From: Kitasatospora sp. MAP12-44
GTDB taxonomy: Bacteria > Actinomycetota > Actinomycetes > Streptomycetales > Streptomycetaceae
Length of the DNA stretch: 64,000 nucleotides
NCBI RefSeq assembly: GCF_029892095.1
Contig: NZ_JARZAE010000004.1
Location: 1,116,001 to 1,180,000 of the forward strand
Direction of reading: 5' to 3'
The first letter of the stretch is position 1. The number at the start of each line of letters is the position of its first letter. The position numbers and the translations under genes were made by a program. Of the stretch, positions 8,999 through 17,220 are shown in pieces. The notes under the pieces were generated by a model, which saw only the letters and a program-made list of their open reading frames with translations, did not search any database and had not been told where the DNA came from.

Positions 8999-9343
8999 GG
9001 CGATGATTCCCTTTCGGGTGGAAGCGACGGGTGTCTTGTCCCGGATTTCGCACCCCGCGGTGGCGCTTGCTCCGGTCGCCGTTGGGCCCGTTTCCGTTCC
9101 CTGCTGGCGATGAACAGCTTCGCCGCAGAACAACGCCTCCGGAAGGAGTTCACGGCGTCACCAACTCGCCTGGCGAGATCCCGACATATTGTCATGGCCA
9201 CGTCGGACTGCTGCCGGTGCGCCTGACCTGCGGCCGCCTGCAAAGCAGCGGTGCGAATCTTGATGCAACGCCGGGCGGCTGCGACCATGACCCCGTCAGG
9301 CGCGACCACGGGGGGCGTGCCGCCGTCACGAGGACCCGACACG
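8999..9343. promoter_or_regulatory. Divergent intergenic region with small dyad
   Basis: About 345 bases between the secreted-peptide gene (minus) and the TrmB/LuxR-type regulator (plus). It holds the ribosome-binding site of the peptide gene at its left end. A short dyad, GACATATTGTC, lies at 9183-9193 and could be a regulator site. No convincing additional gene is seen; the longer upstream starts of both flanking frames run into this region. Confidence 0.35.
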
Positions 9344-10318
9344 ATGCTGGAAGCACTGGGCCTGACCACCACCGCAGCGGCCGTCTACCGGGCCATGCTC
9401 GACCACCCCGGCCACGGCGTCGGCCAGCTCGCGGACCTCACCGGCCTGACCCCCGGTCAGGTCCATGACTGCCTGGACGAACTCACCCACCTCATGCTCG
9501 TACGCACCTCCAGCGAGCATCCCGGCCAGCTCCGCGCCGTCTCCCCGGAAGTCGGCCTGGCCGACGTACTGGCGCGTCAGGAGGCCGACCTGGCAGCGCG
9601 CCAAGCCCAGCTCGCCTTCTCCCGCGCCGCCGTCACCCGCCTGGTCGCCGAACGCGCCGACTCCCGCTCCGGCTACGGCGAACGCCTGCTCGGCATGGAC
9701 GCCATCCAGAACCGGCTGGACATCCTCATGCGCAACGCGGCCACCGAGTGCGTCGGCGTCCACCCCGGCGCCGCCCAGCGCCCCGAGGACCTGGCCGCCG
9801 GCCGCGAAGGCAACGCCGCCGCGATCGCCCGCGGCGTCACCGTCAAATCCCTCTACCAGGACGCCACCCGCAACGACCCCCACACCACCGCCTACGCCCA
9901 ATGGCTGCTGAGCCTGGGCAGCGAAGTGCGCACCGCACCCGTCCTGCCCCAACGACTGGTCATTGTCGACCGCGCCCAGGCCCTGGTCCCCATCGACCCC
10001 GCCGACACCCGCAAAGGCGCGCTCCACGTCACCGAACCAGGCATCGTGGGCGCCTTGGCCGGCCTCTTCGAACAGGCCTGGGCCACCGCCGTCCCCCTCG
10101 GCGCCACCCGCGCCGAAGACCCCAACACCGGCCTGACCGACACCGAACGCGCACTCCTGCGCCTCCTCGGCACCGGCCTCACCGACGAAGCCGCCGGACA
10201 ACGCCTGGGCATCTCCGCCCGCACCGTCAGCCGCCACATGGCCTCCGTCATGGAACGCCTCGGCGCCACCAGCCGCTTCGAAGCCGGCATCAAAGCCGCC
10301 CAGCTCGGCTGGCTCTGA
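9344..10318 (+). CDS. TrmB/LuxR-type transcriptional regulator
   Basis: 324 residues from ATG 9344, chosen because CGAGGA ends nine bases upstream and MLEALGLTTTAAAVYRAML is a typical TrmB-like opening. In-frame ATGs at 9251 and 9287 would add low-complexity residues. The N-terminal winged helix (about 1-75) is followed by a helical linker and a middle domain (about 95-250). The C-terminal LuxR helix-turn-helix is clear (LTDTERALLRLL, then GISARTVSRHMASVMERL). There is no receiver or kinase domain, so the signal is probably a ligand or protein partner. It is divergent from the secreted-peptide pair at 8498-8998, which may be its regulon. Confidence 0.85.
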   Translation: MLEALGLTTTAAAVYRAMLDHPGHGVGQLADLTGLTPGQVHDCLDELTHLMLVRTSSEHPGQLRAVSPEVGLADVLARQEADLAARQAQLAFSRAAVTRLVAERADSRSGYGERLLGMDAIQNRLDILMRNAATECVGVHPGAAQRPEDLAAGREGNAAAIARGVTVKSLYQDATRNDPHTTAYAQWLLSLGSEVRTAPVLPQRLVIVDRAQALVPIDPADTRKGALHVTEPGIVGALAGLFEQAWATAVPLGATRAEDPNTGLTDTERALLRLLGTGLTDEAAGQRLGISARTVSRHMASVMERLGATSRFEAGIKAAQLGWL

Positions 10319-10412
10319 CCTCGCCCATGTGCCCGTGCAGGACACCGGATCCTCGTACGCCAACGAGCGCGGGCCGGTGGCAGGGCCCGCCGAAATCTGG
10401 CACGATCTCCCG

Positions 10413-10970
10413 GTGAGTCGATCCGCAGTGACCTTGCGCAAGCTCGCGCTGGACGACCGCCAGGCGGTGCACTCCTGGGCCGGCCTGGAGCAGGCCTGCC
10501 GCTACCAGCCGTGGGGGCCGAACAGCCAGGAGCAGACGCACGCGTTCGTCCAAGCCGCTGTTGACGCCTGGTCAGACGCTCCTCAGCGCAGGTTCGCCTA
10601 CGCCGCCTGCATCGAGGACGACGTCGTCGGCATGGGTGAGCTGCACATCCGCAGTCACAGCCACCGCCAGGGCGAGATCACCTACATCGTGCACCCGCGG
10701 GTCTGGGGTCGCGGCGTGGGCACAGCGATCGGGCACCAGCTCCTCTCGCGCGGGTTCGAGGACCTGGGACTCCACCGCATCCACGCAACCTGCGACCCGC
10801 GCAACCTCGCGTCGTCCCGACTGCTGGGCAGGCTCGGCATGACGTACGAGGGGCGGCACCGACACACCGCGCTGCTCCGGGACGGCTGGCGGGACTCCGA
10901 GGTGTTCGGCATCCTCGACACGGAGTGGGACGGTCTCGGCGTGGTGAACCCTCCCCCGAGCCCCCGCTGA
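10413..10970 (+). CDS. GNAT-family N-acetyltransferase (RimJ/RimL type)
   Basis: 185 residues from GTG 10413; the longer frame from 10329 adds 28 residues unlike the family. GNAT landmarks: VTLRKLALDDRQAVHSWAG at the start, a VVGMGELHIR strand, the acetyl-CoA loop region VWGRGVGTAIGHQLL (Q/RxxGxG/A type), and the ending DPRNLASSRLLGRLGMTYEG followed by DGWRDSEVFGIL. RimJ/RimL-like enzymes acetylate N-termini of ribosomal proteins or small amines and antibiotics; the substrate here is unknown. It stands between unrelated operons. Confidence 0.88.
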   Translation: MSRSAVTLRKLALDDRQAVHSWAGLEQACRYQPWGPNSQEQTHAFVQAAVDAWSDAPQRRFAYAACIEDDVVGMGELHIRSHSHRQGEITYIVHPRVWGRGVGTAIGHQLLSRGFEDLGLHRIHATCDPRNLASSRLLGRLGMTYEGRHRHTALLRDGWRDSEVFGILDTEWDGLGVVNPPPSPR

Positions 10971-10988
10971 TGCCCCGCTGATTCCCCC

Positions 10989-11840
10989 TCACACCGCCAG
11001 GCGGCGCAGGCGTTCGGTGTCGGTGAGGCGTGGGCAGGTCAGGCAGGTGTCGGCCGGCCGGATCGTGTAGTAGAGGCAGCAGCCGAGCCGGGTGCGGGTC
11101 AGCGGGCCAGGGTCGGCAGCGGGGGCGTCGGCCGGGAGGCGGCGGAAGGCGGCGGCGCCGGGGAGCGGCGGGGTGGCGCCGGGCAGTACGGCGCAGGCGG
11201 CCGCCACCGCCCGTTCCTCCTCCCCGAGCATCCGGCCCAGGTACCAGATCCCGGAGACCAGATCGTCGGTCACCATGCCCCAGAGCGCCCGGTCCCCGCG
11301 CTTGACGGCCGGGCGGAACGCCTCCAGCACCGGCGCCGCATGGGCCACCACCGCCGCTCGCAACTCCGCGCGCAACTCCTCCTCGGAGGACACCTCGCCA
11401 TCGCCGGACCATCGCAACTCACCCACCCGGTCTCCCGCCATCCGGGTGAGCCGGCCCGGCCGGACGGCGAGGTCGCCGGTCGCCGCTTCGATCCAGATGT
11501 CCGCCGGACGCAGCCTCGGCACCCGGCGATCGAGGTACCAGGGGCCGCTGATCAGCAGGCAGGCCGACCAGAGGTAGTGGTGCAGCAGCCGCGACGCGGC
11601 CACATGCCCCGGCACCGCGCAGCCGTACCGGGCACTGATCCGCCGCGCCTCCGCCTCGACCAGCCGGTCCCGGCACTGCGCCAGTTCGGCGACGGAGCAC
11701 CAGCCCTGATCGGCCGACGGCGCCGGCTGCCCGGCCTCCAGCACCGAGAACCGCAGCGCCTCGCAGACATCGGCCAGACGTCGGTAGCCGCCCACGAGCG
11801 GCTCCCCGGAACGAGCCGGGATCGCCTGAGCGTCGAGCAT
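10989..11840 (-). CDS. FhuF-like [2Fe-2S] siderophore-iron reductase
   Basis: 283 residues. The C-terminus carries the FhuF cluster motif C-C-x10-C-x2-C (Cys254, Cys255, Cys266, Cys269), known to hold an unusual [2Fe-2S] centre that reduces ferric siderophores in the cytoplasm to release iron. ATG 11840 is used because GGGAGGG sits just upstream; the frame extends to 11930 through the iron-box region, which is unlikely to be translated. It is divergent from the siderophore uptake and biosynthesis operon and shares its iron-controlled promoter region, which supports the role. Confidence 0.88.
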   Translation of the reverse strand: MLDAQAIPARSGEPLVGGYRRLADVCEALRFSVLEAGQPAPSADQGWCSVAELAQCRDRLVEAEARRISARYGCAVPGHVAASRLLHHYLWSACLLISGPWYLDRRVPRLRPADIWIEAATGDLAVRPGRLTRMAGDRVGELRWSGDGEVSSEEELRAELRAAVVAHAAPVLEAFRPAVKRGDRALWGMVTDDLVSGIWYLGRMLGEEERAVAAACAVLPGATPPLPGAAAFRRLPADAPAADPGPLTRTRLGCCLYYTIRPADTCLTCPRLTDTERLRRLAV

Positions 11841-11882
11841 GTGGTCCCTCCCGCAGCACAGCCAACAGCAGCCAAGGATTAC

Positions 11883-11901
11883 TAAGGTGAGCCTCACCTT
11901 A
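11883..11901. promoter_or_regulatory. Iron box (DmdR/IdeR operator) for the FhuF-like gene
   Basis: TAAGGTGAGCCTCACCTTA is a perfect 19-bp dyad matching the actinobacterial DtxR/IdeR/DmdR consensus (TTAGGTTAGGCTAACCTAA). It lies 43 bases upstream of the reductase ATG, the right place to block its promoter when Fe(II) is plentiful. Confidence 0.88.
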
Positions 11902-11968
11902 TAGCCAGTCAGGCGCCACTCGATCATCACTGGAGTGCGATTGATCTCTTGGGCGAAACTTGACTTAC

Positions 11969-11987
11969 TTAGGTATGCCTAACCTAA
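11969..11987. promoter_or_regulatory. Iron box (DmdR/IdeR operator) for the siderophore operon
   Basis: TTAGGTATGCCTAACCTAA matches the iron-box consensus at 16 of 19 positions, with flanking C and G extending the dyad. It ends 10 bases before the GTG start at 11998, leaving no room for a ribosome-binding site. The transcript is therefore probably leaderless, with the operator covering the -10 region. Confidence 0.9.
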
Positions 11988-11997
11988 GCTCTGGCTC

Positions 11998-13029
11998 GTG
12001 CTGAGAATCGATCCACCGGCCTCCACCGCCCCGACGAGGCGATCTCCGACAGTCCGGCGTTCCCTGCTGCTGGCTGCCGGGCTCTGCCTGCTGACGCTCT
12101 GCCTGCTCCTGAGCCTGGCTCTCGGATCCCGCCCACTCCCGCTCTCCACCGTGCTGGACGCCCTCACCGGCAGCGCCCACGGACGCGACGCCGAGGTGGT
12201 CACCGGACTCCGGTTGCCGCGCACGGTGATCGGACTGGCGGTCGGCGCCGCGCTCGCAGTGGCCGGGACGGTCGCCCAGGGCGTCACCCGCAACCCGCTC
12301 GCCTCGCCGACCACGCTCGGCATCAACGCGGGCGCCGGCTTCGCCGTGGTCACCGCGATCTACGCCCTGCACCTCACCCGACCCGTCGAGTACGTGTGGT
12401 TCGCGATCGCCGGAGCCGCCGGGGCCGCCCTCGCCGCCCAGGCGATGGCCCGCCGCGGCGGCGAGCTGGACCCGACCCGGCTCGCGCTCGGCGGCACCGT
12501 ACTGGCCGCCGTGCTGACCTCCTGGACGTCGGCGCTGATGCTCGCCAGCCGCCGTACGTTGGACGAGGCGCGCTTCTGGCTGGCCGGCTCGCTGAACGGT
12601 CGCGGGTTCGAAGTCCTCGCCCCGATCCTGCCGTTGATCGTGCTGGGCCTGGTCCTCGCGTTCGCCCTGGCGCCCTCGCTCAACGCGCTGGCACTCGGCG
12701 ACGAGACCGCCGCCGCGCTCGGCGTCCCGGTCACCCGGATCCGGGTCGCCGGCGGACTGGCCGTCATCCTGCTGGCGGCGGGCGCCGTCGCGGTGGCCGG
12801 GCCGGTGGCCTTCGTCGGGCTGGCCGCACCGCACCTGGTGCGCCTGCTGCTCGGCAACGACCACCGCTGGCTGCTGCCCGGCGCCCTGATCGGCGGTCCG
12901 ATTCTGCTGCTGGCCGCCGATGTGCTGGGCCGCGTGGTGGTCCGGCCCTCCGAGCTGGAGGTCGGCATCGTCACGGCCTTCCTCGGCGCCCCCCTGCTCG
13001 CGGTGCTGGCCCGAAAGGCGGCCCGATGA
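11998..13029 (+). CDS. Iron-siderophore ABC permease (FecCD family), first
   Basis: 343-residue BtuC/FecC-type permease with about nine or ten membrane helices. It shows family landmarks: LRLPRTVIGLAVGAALAVAG, VTRNPLASPTTLGINAGA, the ATPase-contact loop GDETAAALGVPVTRIR, and GPVAFVGLAAPHLVRLL. It starts at GTG immediately after an iron box with no ribosome-binding site, so it is likely translated leaderless. Its stop overlaps the next permease's ATG. With the second permease, ATPase and lipoprotein it forms a complete ferric-siderophore importer. Confidence 0.95.
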   Translation: MLRIDPPASTAPTRRSPTVRRSLLLAAGLCLLTLCLLLSLALGSRPLPLSTVLDALTGSAHGRDAEVVTGLRLPRTVIGLAVGAALAVAGTVAQGVTRNPLASPTTLGINAGAGFAVVTAIYALHLTRPVEYVWFAIAGAAGAALAAQAMARRGGELDPTRLALGGTVLAAVLTSWTSALMLASRRTLDEARFWLAGSLNGRGFEVLAPILPLIVLGLVLAFALAPSLNALALGDETAAALGVPVTRIRVAGGLAVILLAAGAVAVAGPVAFVGLAAPHLVRLLLGNDHRWLLPGALIGGPILLLAADVLGRVVVRPSELEVGIVTAFLGAPLLAVLARKAAR

Positions 13030-14060
13030 CCACCCTGACCCTCCCTCGGGTCACCGGCAGCAGGGCCCGCGCGCGCCGCCGCACCCTGCTGCTCTGCGCG
13101 CTGGCACTCGCCGCCCTGCTGGCGCTGACCGCGATCGGCCTGGCCTGCGGGCAGGTGCCGATGGCCCCCGGCACGGCGCTACGCGCCCTGGTCGGCCTCG
13201 GCGACGCGGGCGATGTGCTGGTCGTCCAGCAGTTCCGGGCGCCGCGCGTGCTGGCGGCGCTGCTCGCCGGAGCCGCGCTGGCCGTCTCCGGGTCGCTGCT
13301 GCAACGGCTGCTGCGCAACCCGCTCGCCTCGCCCGACGTGATCGGGGTGACCGGCGGCGCCTCGTTCGGCGCGGTACTGCTGCTCGCCACCGGAGCCTCC
13401 CAACTCCTCACCCCACTGGCCGCGTTGGGCGGCGGACTGCTCGCCGCACTGGCGCTCGGGGCGTTCTCCTGGCGCTCACGGGTCGCGGTCGGCCGACTGG
13501 TGCTGGTCGGGCTGGCGGTGCAGGCCGGACTGGCGGCGGCGGTCAATCTGATGATCGTCCGATTCCCCGCCGAGCTCGCCTCCTCCGCCCTGCAGTGGAC
13601 CACCGGCTCGCTGTACGGCAGCACCTGGCCCGAGATCCGGGCCGGCGCTGCCGCCGTGGGGCCGGCGCTGGTCGCCGCGTTCCTGCTGACCCGCCGGCTC
13701 TCGGTGCTCGACCTGGGCGACGACCCGGCCGCCGCGCTGGGCCTGCGCCCCTCTCGCGCCCGGCTGCAACTCCTGCTGCTGAGCGTCGTGTTGGCCTCGC
13801 TGGCAGCCGCGCTCAGCGGACCGGTCGGGTTCGTCGCACTGGCCGTCCCGCACCTGGTGCGGCTGCTGGCCGGACCGCCGACCCACGGCACGCTGGCCCT
13901 GACCGCGCTCAGCGGAGCCGTCCTGCTGCTGGGCGCCGACCTGATCGTGCTGCACCTGCTGCCAGTGCACGGCCTGCCGGTCGGCGCGATGACCGCCACG
14001 CTCGGCGCGCCGTGGCTGCTGGTCCTGATGATCCGCCAAGCCGACTGGAGCTCCCGTTGA
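13026..14060 (+). CDS. Iron-siderophore ABC permease (FecCD family), second
   Basis: 344-residue FecCD-type permease, the heterodimer partner of the preceding gene (ATGA overlap at 13026). Landmarks: FRAPRVLAALLAGAALAVSG, LLRNPLASPDVIGVTGGAS, the coupling loop DPAAALGLRPSRAR, and GPVGFVALAVPHLVRLL. About ten hydrophobic segments are visible. Its stop overlaps the TTG start of the ATPase gene. Confidence 0.95.
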   Translation: MTTLTLPRVTGSRARARRRTLLLCALALAALLALTAIGLACGQVPMAPGTALRALVGLGDAGDVLVVQQFRAPRVLAALLAGAALAVSGSLLQRLLRNPLASPDVIGVTGGASFGAVLLLATGASQLLTPLAALGGGLLAALALGAFSWRSRVAVGRLVLVGLAVQAGLAAAVNLMIVRFPAELASSALQWTTGSLYGSTWPEIRAGAAAVGPALVAAFLLTRRLSVLDLGDDPAAALGLRPSRARLQLLLLSVVLASLAAALSGPVGFVALAVPHLVRLLAGPPTHGTLALTALSGAVLLLGADLIVLHLLPVHGLPVGAMTATLGAPWLLVLMIRQADWSSR

Positions 14061-14863
14061 CCACCAACCAACTCGCCGCCCAGGGACTGGCCTTGCGCTA
14101 TGGCCGCCGCACAGTGGTCGACGGCCTCGACCTCACGCTGCCCGGTGGCGCGGTCACCGCGATCGTCGGTCCGAACGCCTGCGGCAAGTCCACGCTGCTG
14201 CGCGGCCTGGCCCGGCTGCTCACCCCGGCCGCCGGGACGGTCACCCTGGACGGCGCGGACGTGCACCGGATGCCCGCGCGGGCGCTGGCCAAGCGGCTGG
14301 GACTGCTCCCGCAGCAGCCGGTCACCCCCGAGGCGATCACCGTGGAGTCGCTGGTGCGCCTGGGCCGCTACCCGCACCAGCGCATGCTCAGCCCGTGGTC
14401 GGCCACCGATCAGACCGCCGTGGAGGAGGCGCTGACCCGCACCGGGACGGCCGAGCTGCGCGACCAGCAGGTGGACCGGCTCTCCGGCGGCCAGCGCCAG
14501 CGCGCCTGGATCGCCCTGGCACTGGCCCAGGACACCGAACTGCTGCTGCTGGACGAGCCGACCACCTTCCTCGACCTCCGCCATCAGCTCGAAGTCCTGG
14601 ACCTCGTAGCGGACTTGAACGCCGAGGCTGGCCGCACGACGGTCATGGTGCTGCACGACCTCGGCCAGGCGGCCCGCTACGCCGACCACCTGGTCGTGCT
14701 GCACGAGGGCCGACTGGCCGCCGCCGGACCGCCCGCCGAGGTGCTGGACGCCGAGCTGGTGGAGGCCGTCTTCCAGGTCCGCTGCCAGGTCGTCCCCGAC
14801 CCGGAGACCGGCACCCCGCTGGTCGTCCCGCGCGCCCGCGCCAGGCGCCCCGCCACCGTCTGA
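14057..14863 (+). CDS. Iron-siderophore ABC transporter ATPase (FecE/FepC type)
   Basis: 268 residues from a TTG overlapping the upstream stop (TTGA). Walker A is GPNACGKST (Ala replacing the usual Gly). The Q-loop is LLPQQPVTP, the signature LSGGQRQRAWIALALAQ, Walker B LLLLDEPTTFLD, and the switch His lies in MVLHDLGQAARYAD. The LGRYPH element is typical of FepC/FecE-type ferric-siderophore ATPases. It energises uptake by the two permeases encoded just upstream. Confidence 0.95.
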   Translation: MTTNQLAAQGLALRYGRRTVVDGLDLTLPGGAVTAIVGPNACGKSTLLRGLARLLTPAAGTVTLDGADVHRMPARALAKRLGLLPQQPVTPEAITVESLVRLGRYPHQRMLSPWSATDQTAVEEALTRTGTAELRDQQVDRLSGGQRQRAWIALALAQDTELLLLDEPTTFLDLRHQLEVLDLVADLNAEAGRTTVMVLHDLGQAARYADHLVVLHEGRLAAAGPPAEVLDAELVEAVFQVRCQVVPDPETGTPLVVPRARARRPATV

Positions 14864-14971
14864 CCCACCAACCCCGGCACACCGGCCCGGCCGCCCCAAG
14901 GCCCCGCCGCTGCCTCGCCCTGCCCTGATTCCGTACCCGCCACCACCCACCACCACGCAGAGAGACCCCCC

Positions 14972-15982
14972 GTGAACCAGCGCACCACCACCCTCCGCCT
15001 GCCCGCCGCTCTGCTCACCGCGGCCGTCAGCGCCGCCCTGCTCACCGGCTGCGGCGGCTCAACCGGCACCGCAGCCGGCACCGCCGCGAGCTCCCACCAG
15101 GCCGTCGCCGACGCCGGCGCCGGCTTCCCGCGCAGCGTCAAGCACGCGATGGGCACCGCCGAGATCAAGACCCGCCCGCAGCGCGTCGTGGTGCTGGACA
15201 GCGGCGAGTTGGACGATGTCACCCTGCTCGGGATCACCCCGGTCGGCGCGGTCTCCCCGCATATGAAGACCGAGGGCGGCTTCCCGAGCTACCTCAAGGG
15301 CGCGCTCGGCGGCACCAAGGACGTCGGCCCGATGGCCGAGCCCAACCTGGAGCTGATCGCCTCCCTCAAGCCCGACCTGATCCTCTCCTCCAAGGTCCGC
15401 CACGAGAAGGTCTACGCCCAGCTCAACGCGATAGCGCCGACCGTCCTCGCCGAGACCACCGGCTACCCGTGGAAGGCCAACCTGGCCCTCTACGCGCAGG
15501 CGCTCGGCAAGGAGGCCGAGGCCACCAAGGCGCTGGCCGACTACCAGGCCCGGGCCGCCAGGCTCGGCGCCGAGATCAAGGCCAAGGACGGCGGCAGGAT
15601 GCCGACCGCCTCGGTGGTGCGCTTCGTGGCCGGCCCGACCCGGCTCTACCAGAAGGCCTCCTTCAGCGGCACCGTACTTCAGGACGTGGGCCTGGGCCGC
15701 CCGGCCTCGCAGGACGTGGACGGCTCGATGCTGGACGTCAGCGCCGAGCAGATCGACAAGGCCGACGCCGACCTGGTCTTCGTCACCGTCGCGGACGACC
15801 CCAGCAAGACCCAGCAGAGCCAGGTCCAGTCCACCCCGGTCTGGAAGAGCCTGAACGCGGTGCGGAACAACCACGTCTTCAACGTCCCGGACGAGACCTG
15901 GATGTCGGGCATCGGCGTGCAGGCCGCCGACCAGATGCTCGGTGACATCGCCAAGGCCGCCGGGGTCCCGGCCCCGCAGTAA
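14972..15982 (+). CDS. Iron-siderophore-binding lipoprotein (FecB/FepB type)
   Basis: 336 residues from GTG 14972. The lipoprotein signal ends in LLTGC (Cys at about residue 27), so the mature protein is membrane-anchored outside the cell. The periplasmic-binding fold of class III is recognisable: KTRPQRVVVLDSGELDDVTLLGITPVG, then LELIASLKPDLILSS, then LNAIAPTV. It captures the ferric siderophore for the permeases. It comes 108 bases after the ATPase gene and 41 bases before the first biosynthesis gene, without a visible terminator. Confidence 0.93.
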   Translation: MNQRTTTLRLPAALLTAAVSAALLTGCGGSTGTAAGTAASSHQAVADAGAGFPRSVKHAMGTAEIKTRPQRVVVLDSGELDDVTLLGITPVGAVSPHMKTEGGFPSYLKGALGGTKDVGPMAEPNLELIASLKPDLILSSKVRHEKVYAQLNAIAPTVLAETTGYPWKANLALYAQALGKEAEATKALADYQARAARLGAEIKAKDGGRMPTASVVRFVAGPTRLYQKASFSGTVLQDVGLGRPASQDVDGSMLDVSAEQIDKADADLVFVTVADDPSKTQQSQVQSTPVWKSLNAVRNNHVFNVPDETWMSGIGVQAADQMLGDIAKAAGVPAPQ

Positions 15983-16023
15983 CCCATGCCCATGCCCACG
16001 CCCACCGCTGGAGGAGGACCACC

Positions 16024-17220
16024 ATGCGGCTCTACCTGCTCGCCCTCAACCCGACCGACTCGGTCACCCAGGGCTTCCTGCCGGCCGCGGCCCGGCTCGG
16101 CCTCGATGTCACCGTCCTGACCGACCAGGTCGCCGCGCACCGCAGCGCCTACGCCGAACTGCCCTCCCCACCCGAGGTACTGGCCTGCGAGGTACGGGAC
16201 TTCCGAGAGGTGGTCGGGCTGGTCTCCGGCCACCACCCGCCGGACGCGCTCTTCAGCAACAGCGACCACCTGCAGACCCAGACCGCGCTGGCCGCCGGGT
16301 ACTTCGGGCTGCCGGCCAAGGACTGGCGGGCGACCCTGCGGGCCAAGAACAAGGCCGAACTGCGCCGCCACCTGGCCGCAACGGGCCAGGACACCGTCTG
16401 GTCCACCGAGTTGGCACCCGGCCGGCACCCGGCCACGCTGGCCGACCCGCCCTTCCCCTGCGTCCTCAAGCCGCGCGAGGGGGTGGCCAGCGAGGACGTC
16501 GCCCTGGTCGCCGACGCGGCCGAACTGGCCCTGCGCCACCAGGAGATCAGCCGCCGCAGGCCCGGCGCAACGCTGGTCGTCGAGGAGTTCCTGACCGGCG
16601 ACCTGCACACCCTGGAGACGCTCGGCGACGGGCGGCGCCGCCAGGCGCTCGGTGGCTTCCGCACCCGGCTCTCACCGCCGCCGCACTTCATCGAGGAGGT
16701 ACTGGAGTTCGTCCCCGCCTACCCGCCGGCCGTGCTGGATCAGGTGCTCGACCAACTGGACGCGCTCGGTGTGGGCCTGGGCGCCTGCCACACCGAGTTC
16801 GTCCTTCAGGCGGACGGCCGGGTGCGCCTGATCGAGGTCAACTACCGTGCCATCGGCGACCAGTGCGATCTGATGCTGGCCGAGATCCTGCAGATCCCGT
16901 TCTTCGAGCACGTGCTCGCCGCCCATCTCGGCCGGCCGCTGCCCGACTTCACACCGCGCACCGACCGCCGGGCCCGCAACGAGGCGGTCTGCGCCGACCG
17001 CGCCGGCACCCTGACGGCCGCGCCGGGCCCGTTCGACGCCGAGACCGCCGGCAGACGGCTGGCCTACCGCCCGCTGCGCCCGGTCGGCGAACGGCACGAG
17101 CGCTACCGCACCAACCGGGACTACCTGGGCGTGGTCTGGGCGATCGGCCCGGACCAAGCCCAAGTCGACTTCGCGGTAGCCGACTTCATCGCTGCCCACA
17201 GCTGGGAGATCACCCCGTGA
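16024..17220 (+). CDS. ATP-grasp ligase of siderophore biosynthesis (PvsA-like)
   Basis: 398 residues, ATG 16024 preceded by GGAGGA. An N-terminal pre-ATP-grasp domain (MRLYLLALNP) leads to the ATP-grasp core: KNKAELRRHL, FPCVLKPREGVASEDV (nucleotide-binding Lys), LVVEEFLTGD, and the metal-binding VRLIEVNYRAIGDQ. ATP-grasp enzymes activate carboxylates as acyl-phosphates for amide formation. It is the first of five genes in the order ATP-grasp, NIS, MFS, NIS, decarboxylase, the order of Vibrio pvsABCDE, where PvsA is the ATP-grasp member (about 400 residues). By analogy it should join an amino acid to a carboxylate intermediate. Its stop overlaps the next start (GTGA). Confidence 0.88.
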   Translation: MRLYLLALNPTDSVTQGFLPAAARLGLDVTVLTDQVAAHRSAYAELPSPPEVLACEVRDFREVVGLVSGHHPPDALFSNSDHLQTQTALAAGYFGLPAKDWRATLRAKNKAELRRHLAATGQDTVWSTELAPGRHPATLADPPFPCVLKPREGVASEDVALVADAAELALRHQEISRRRPGATLVVEEFLTGDLHTLETLGDGRRRQALGGFRTRLSPPPHFIEEVLEFVPAYPPAVLDQVLDQLDALGVGLGACHTEFVLQADGRVRLIEVNYRAIGDQCDLMLAEILQIPFFEHVLAAHLGRPLPDFTPRTDRRARNEAVCADRAGTLTAAPGPFDAETAGRRLAYRPLRPVGERHERYRTNRDYLGVVWAIGPDQAQVDFAVADFIAAHSWEITP

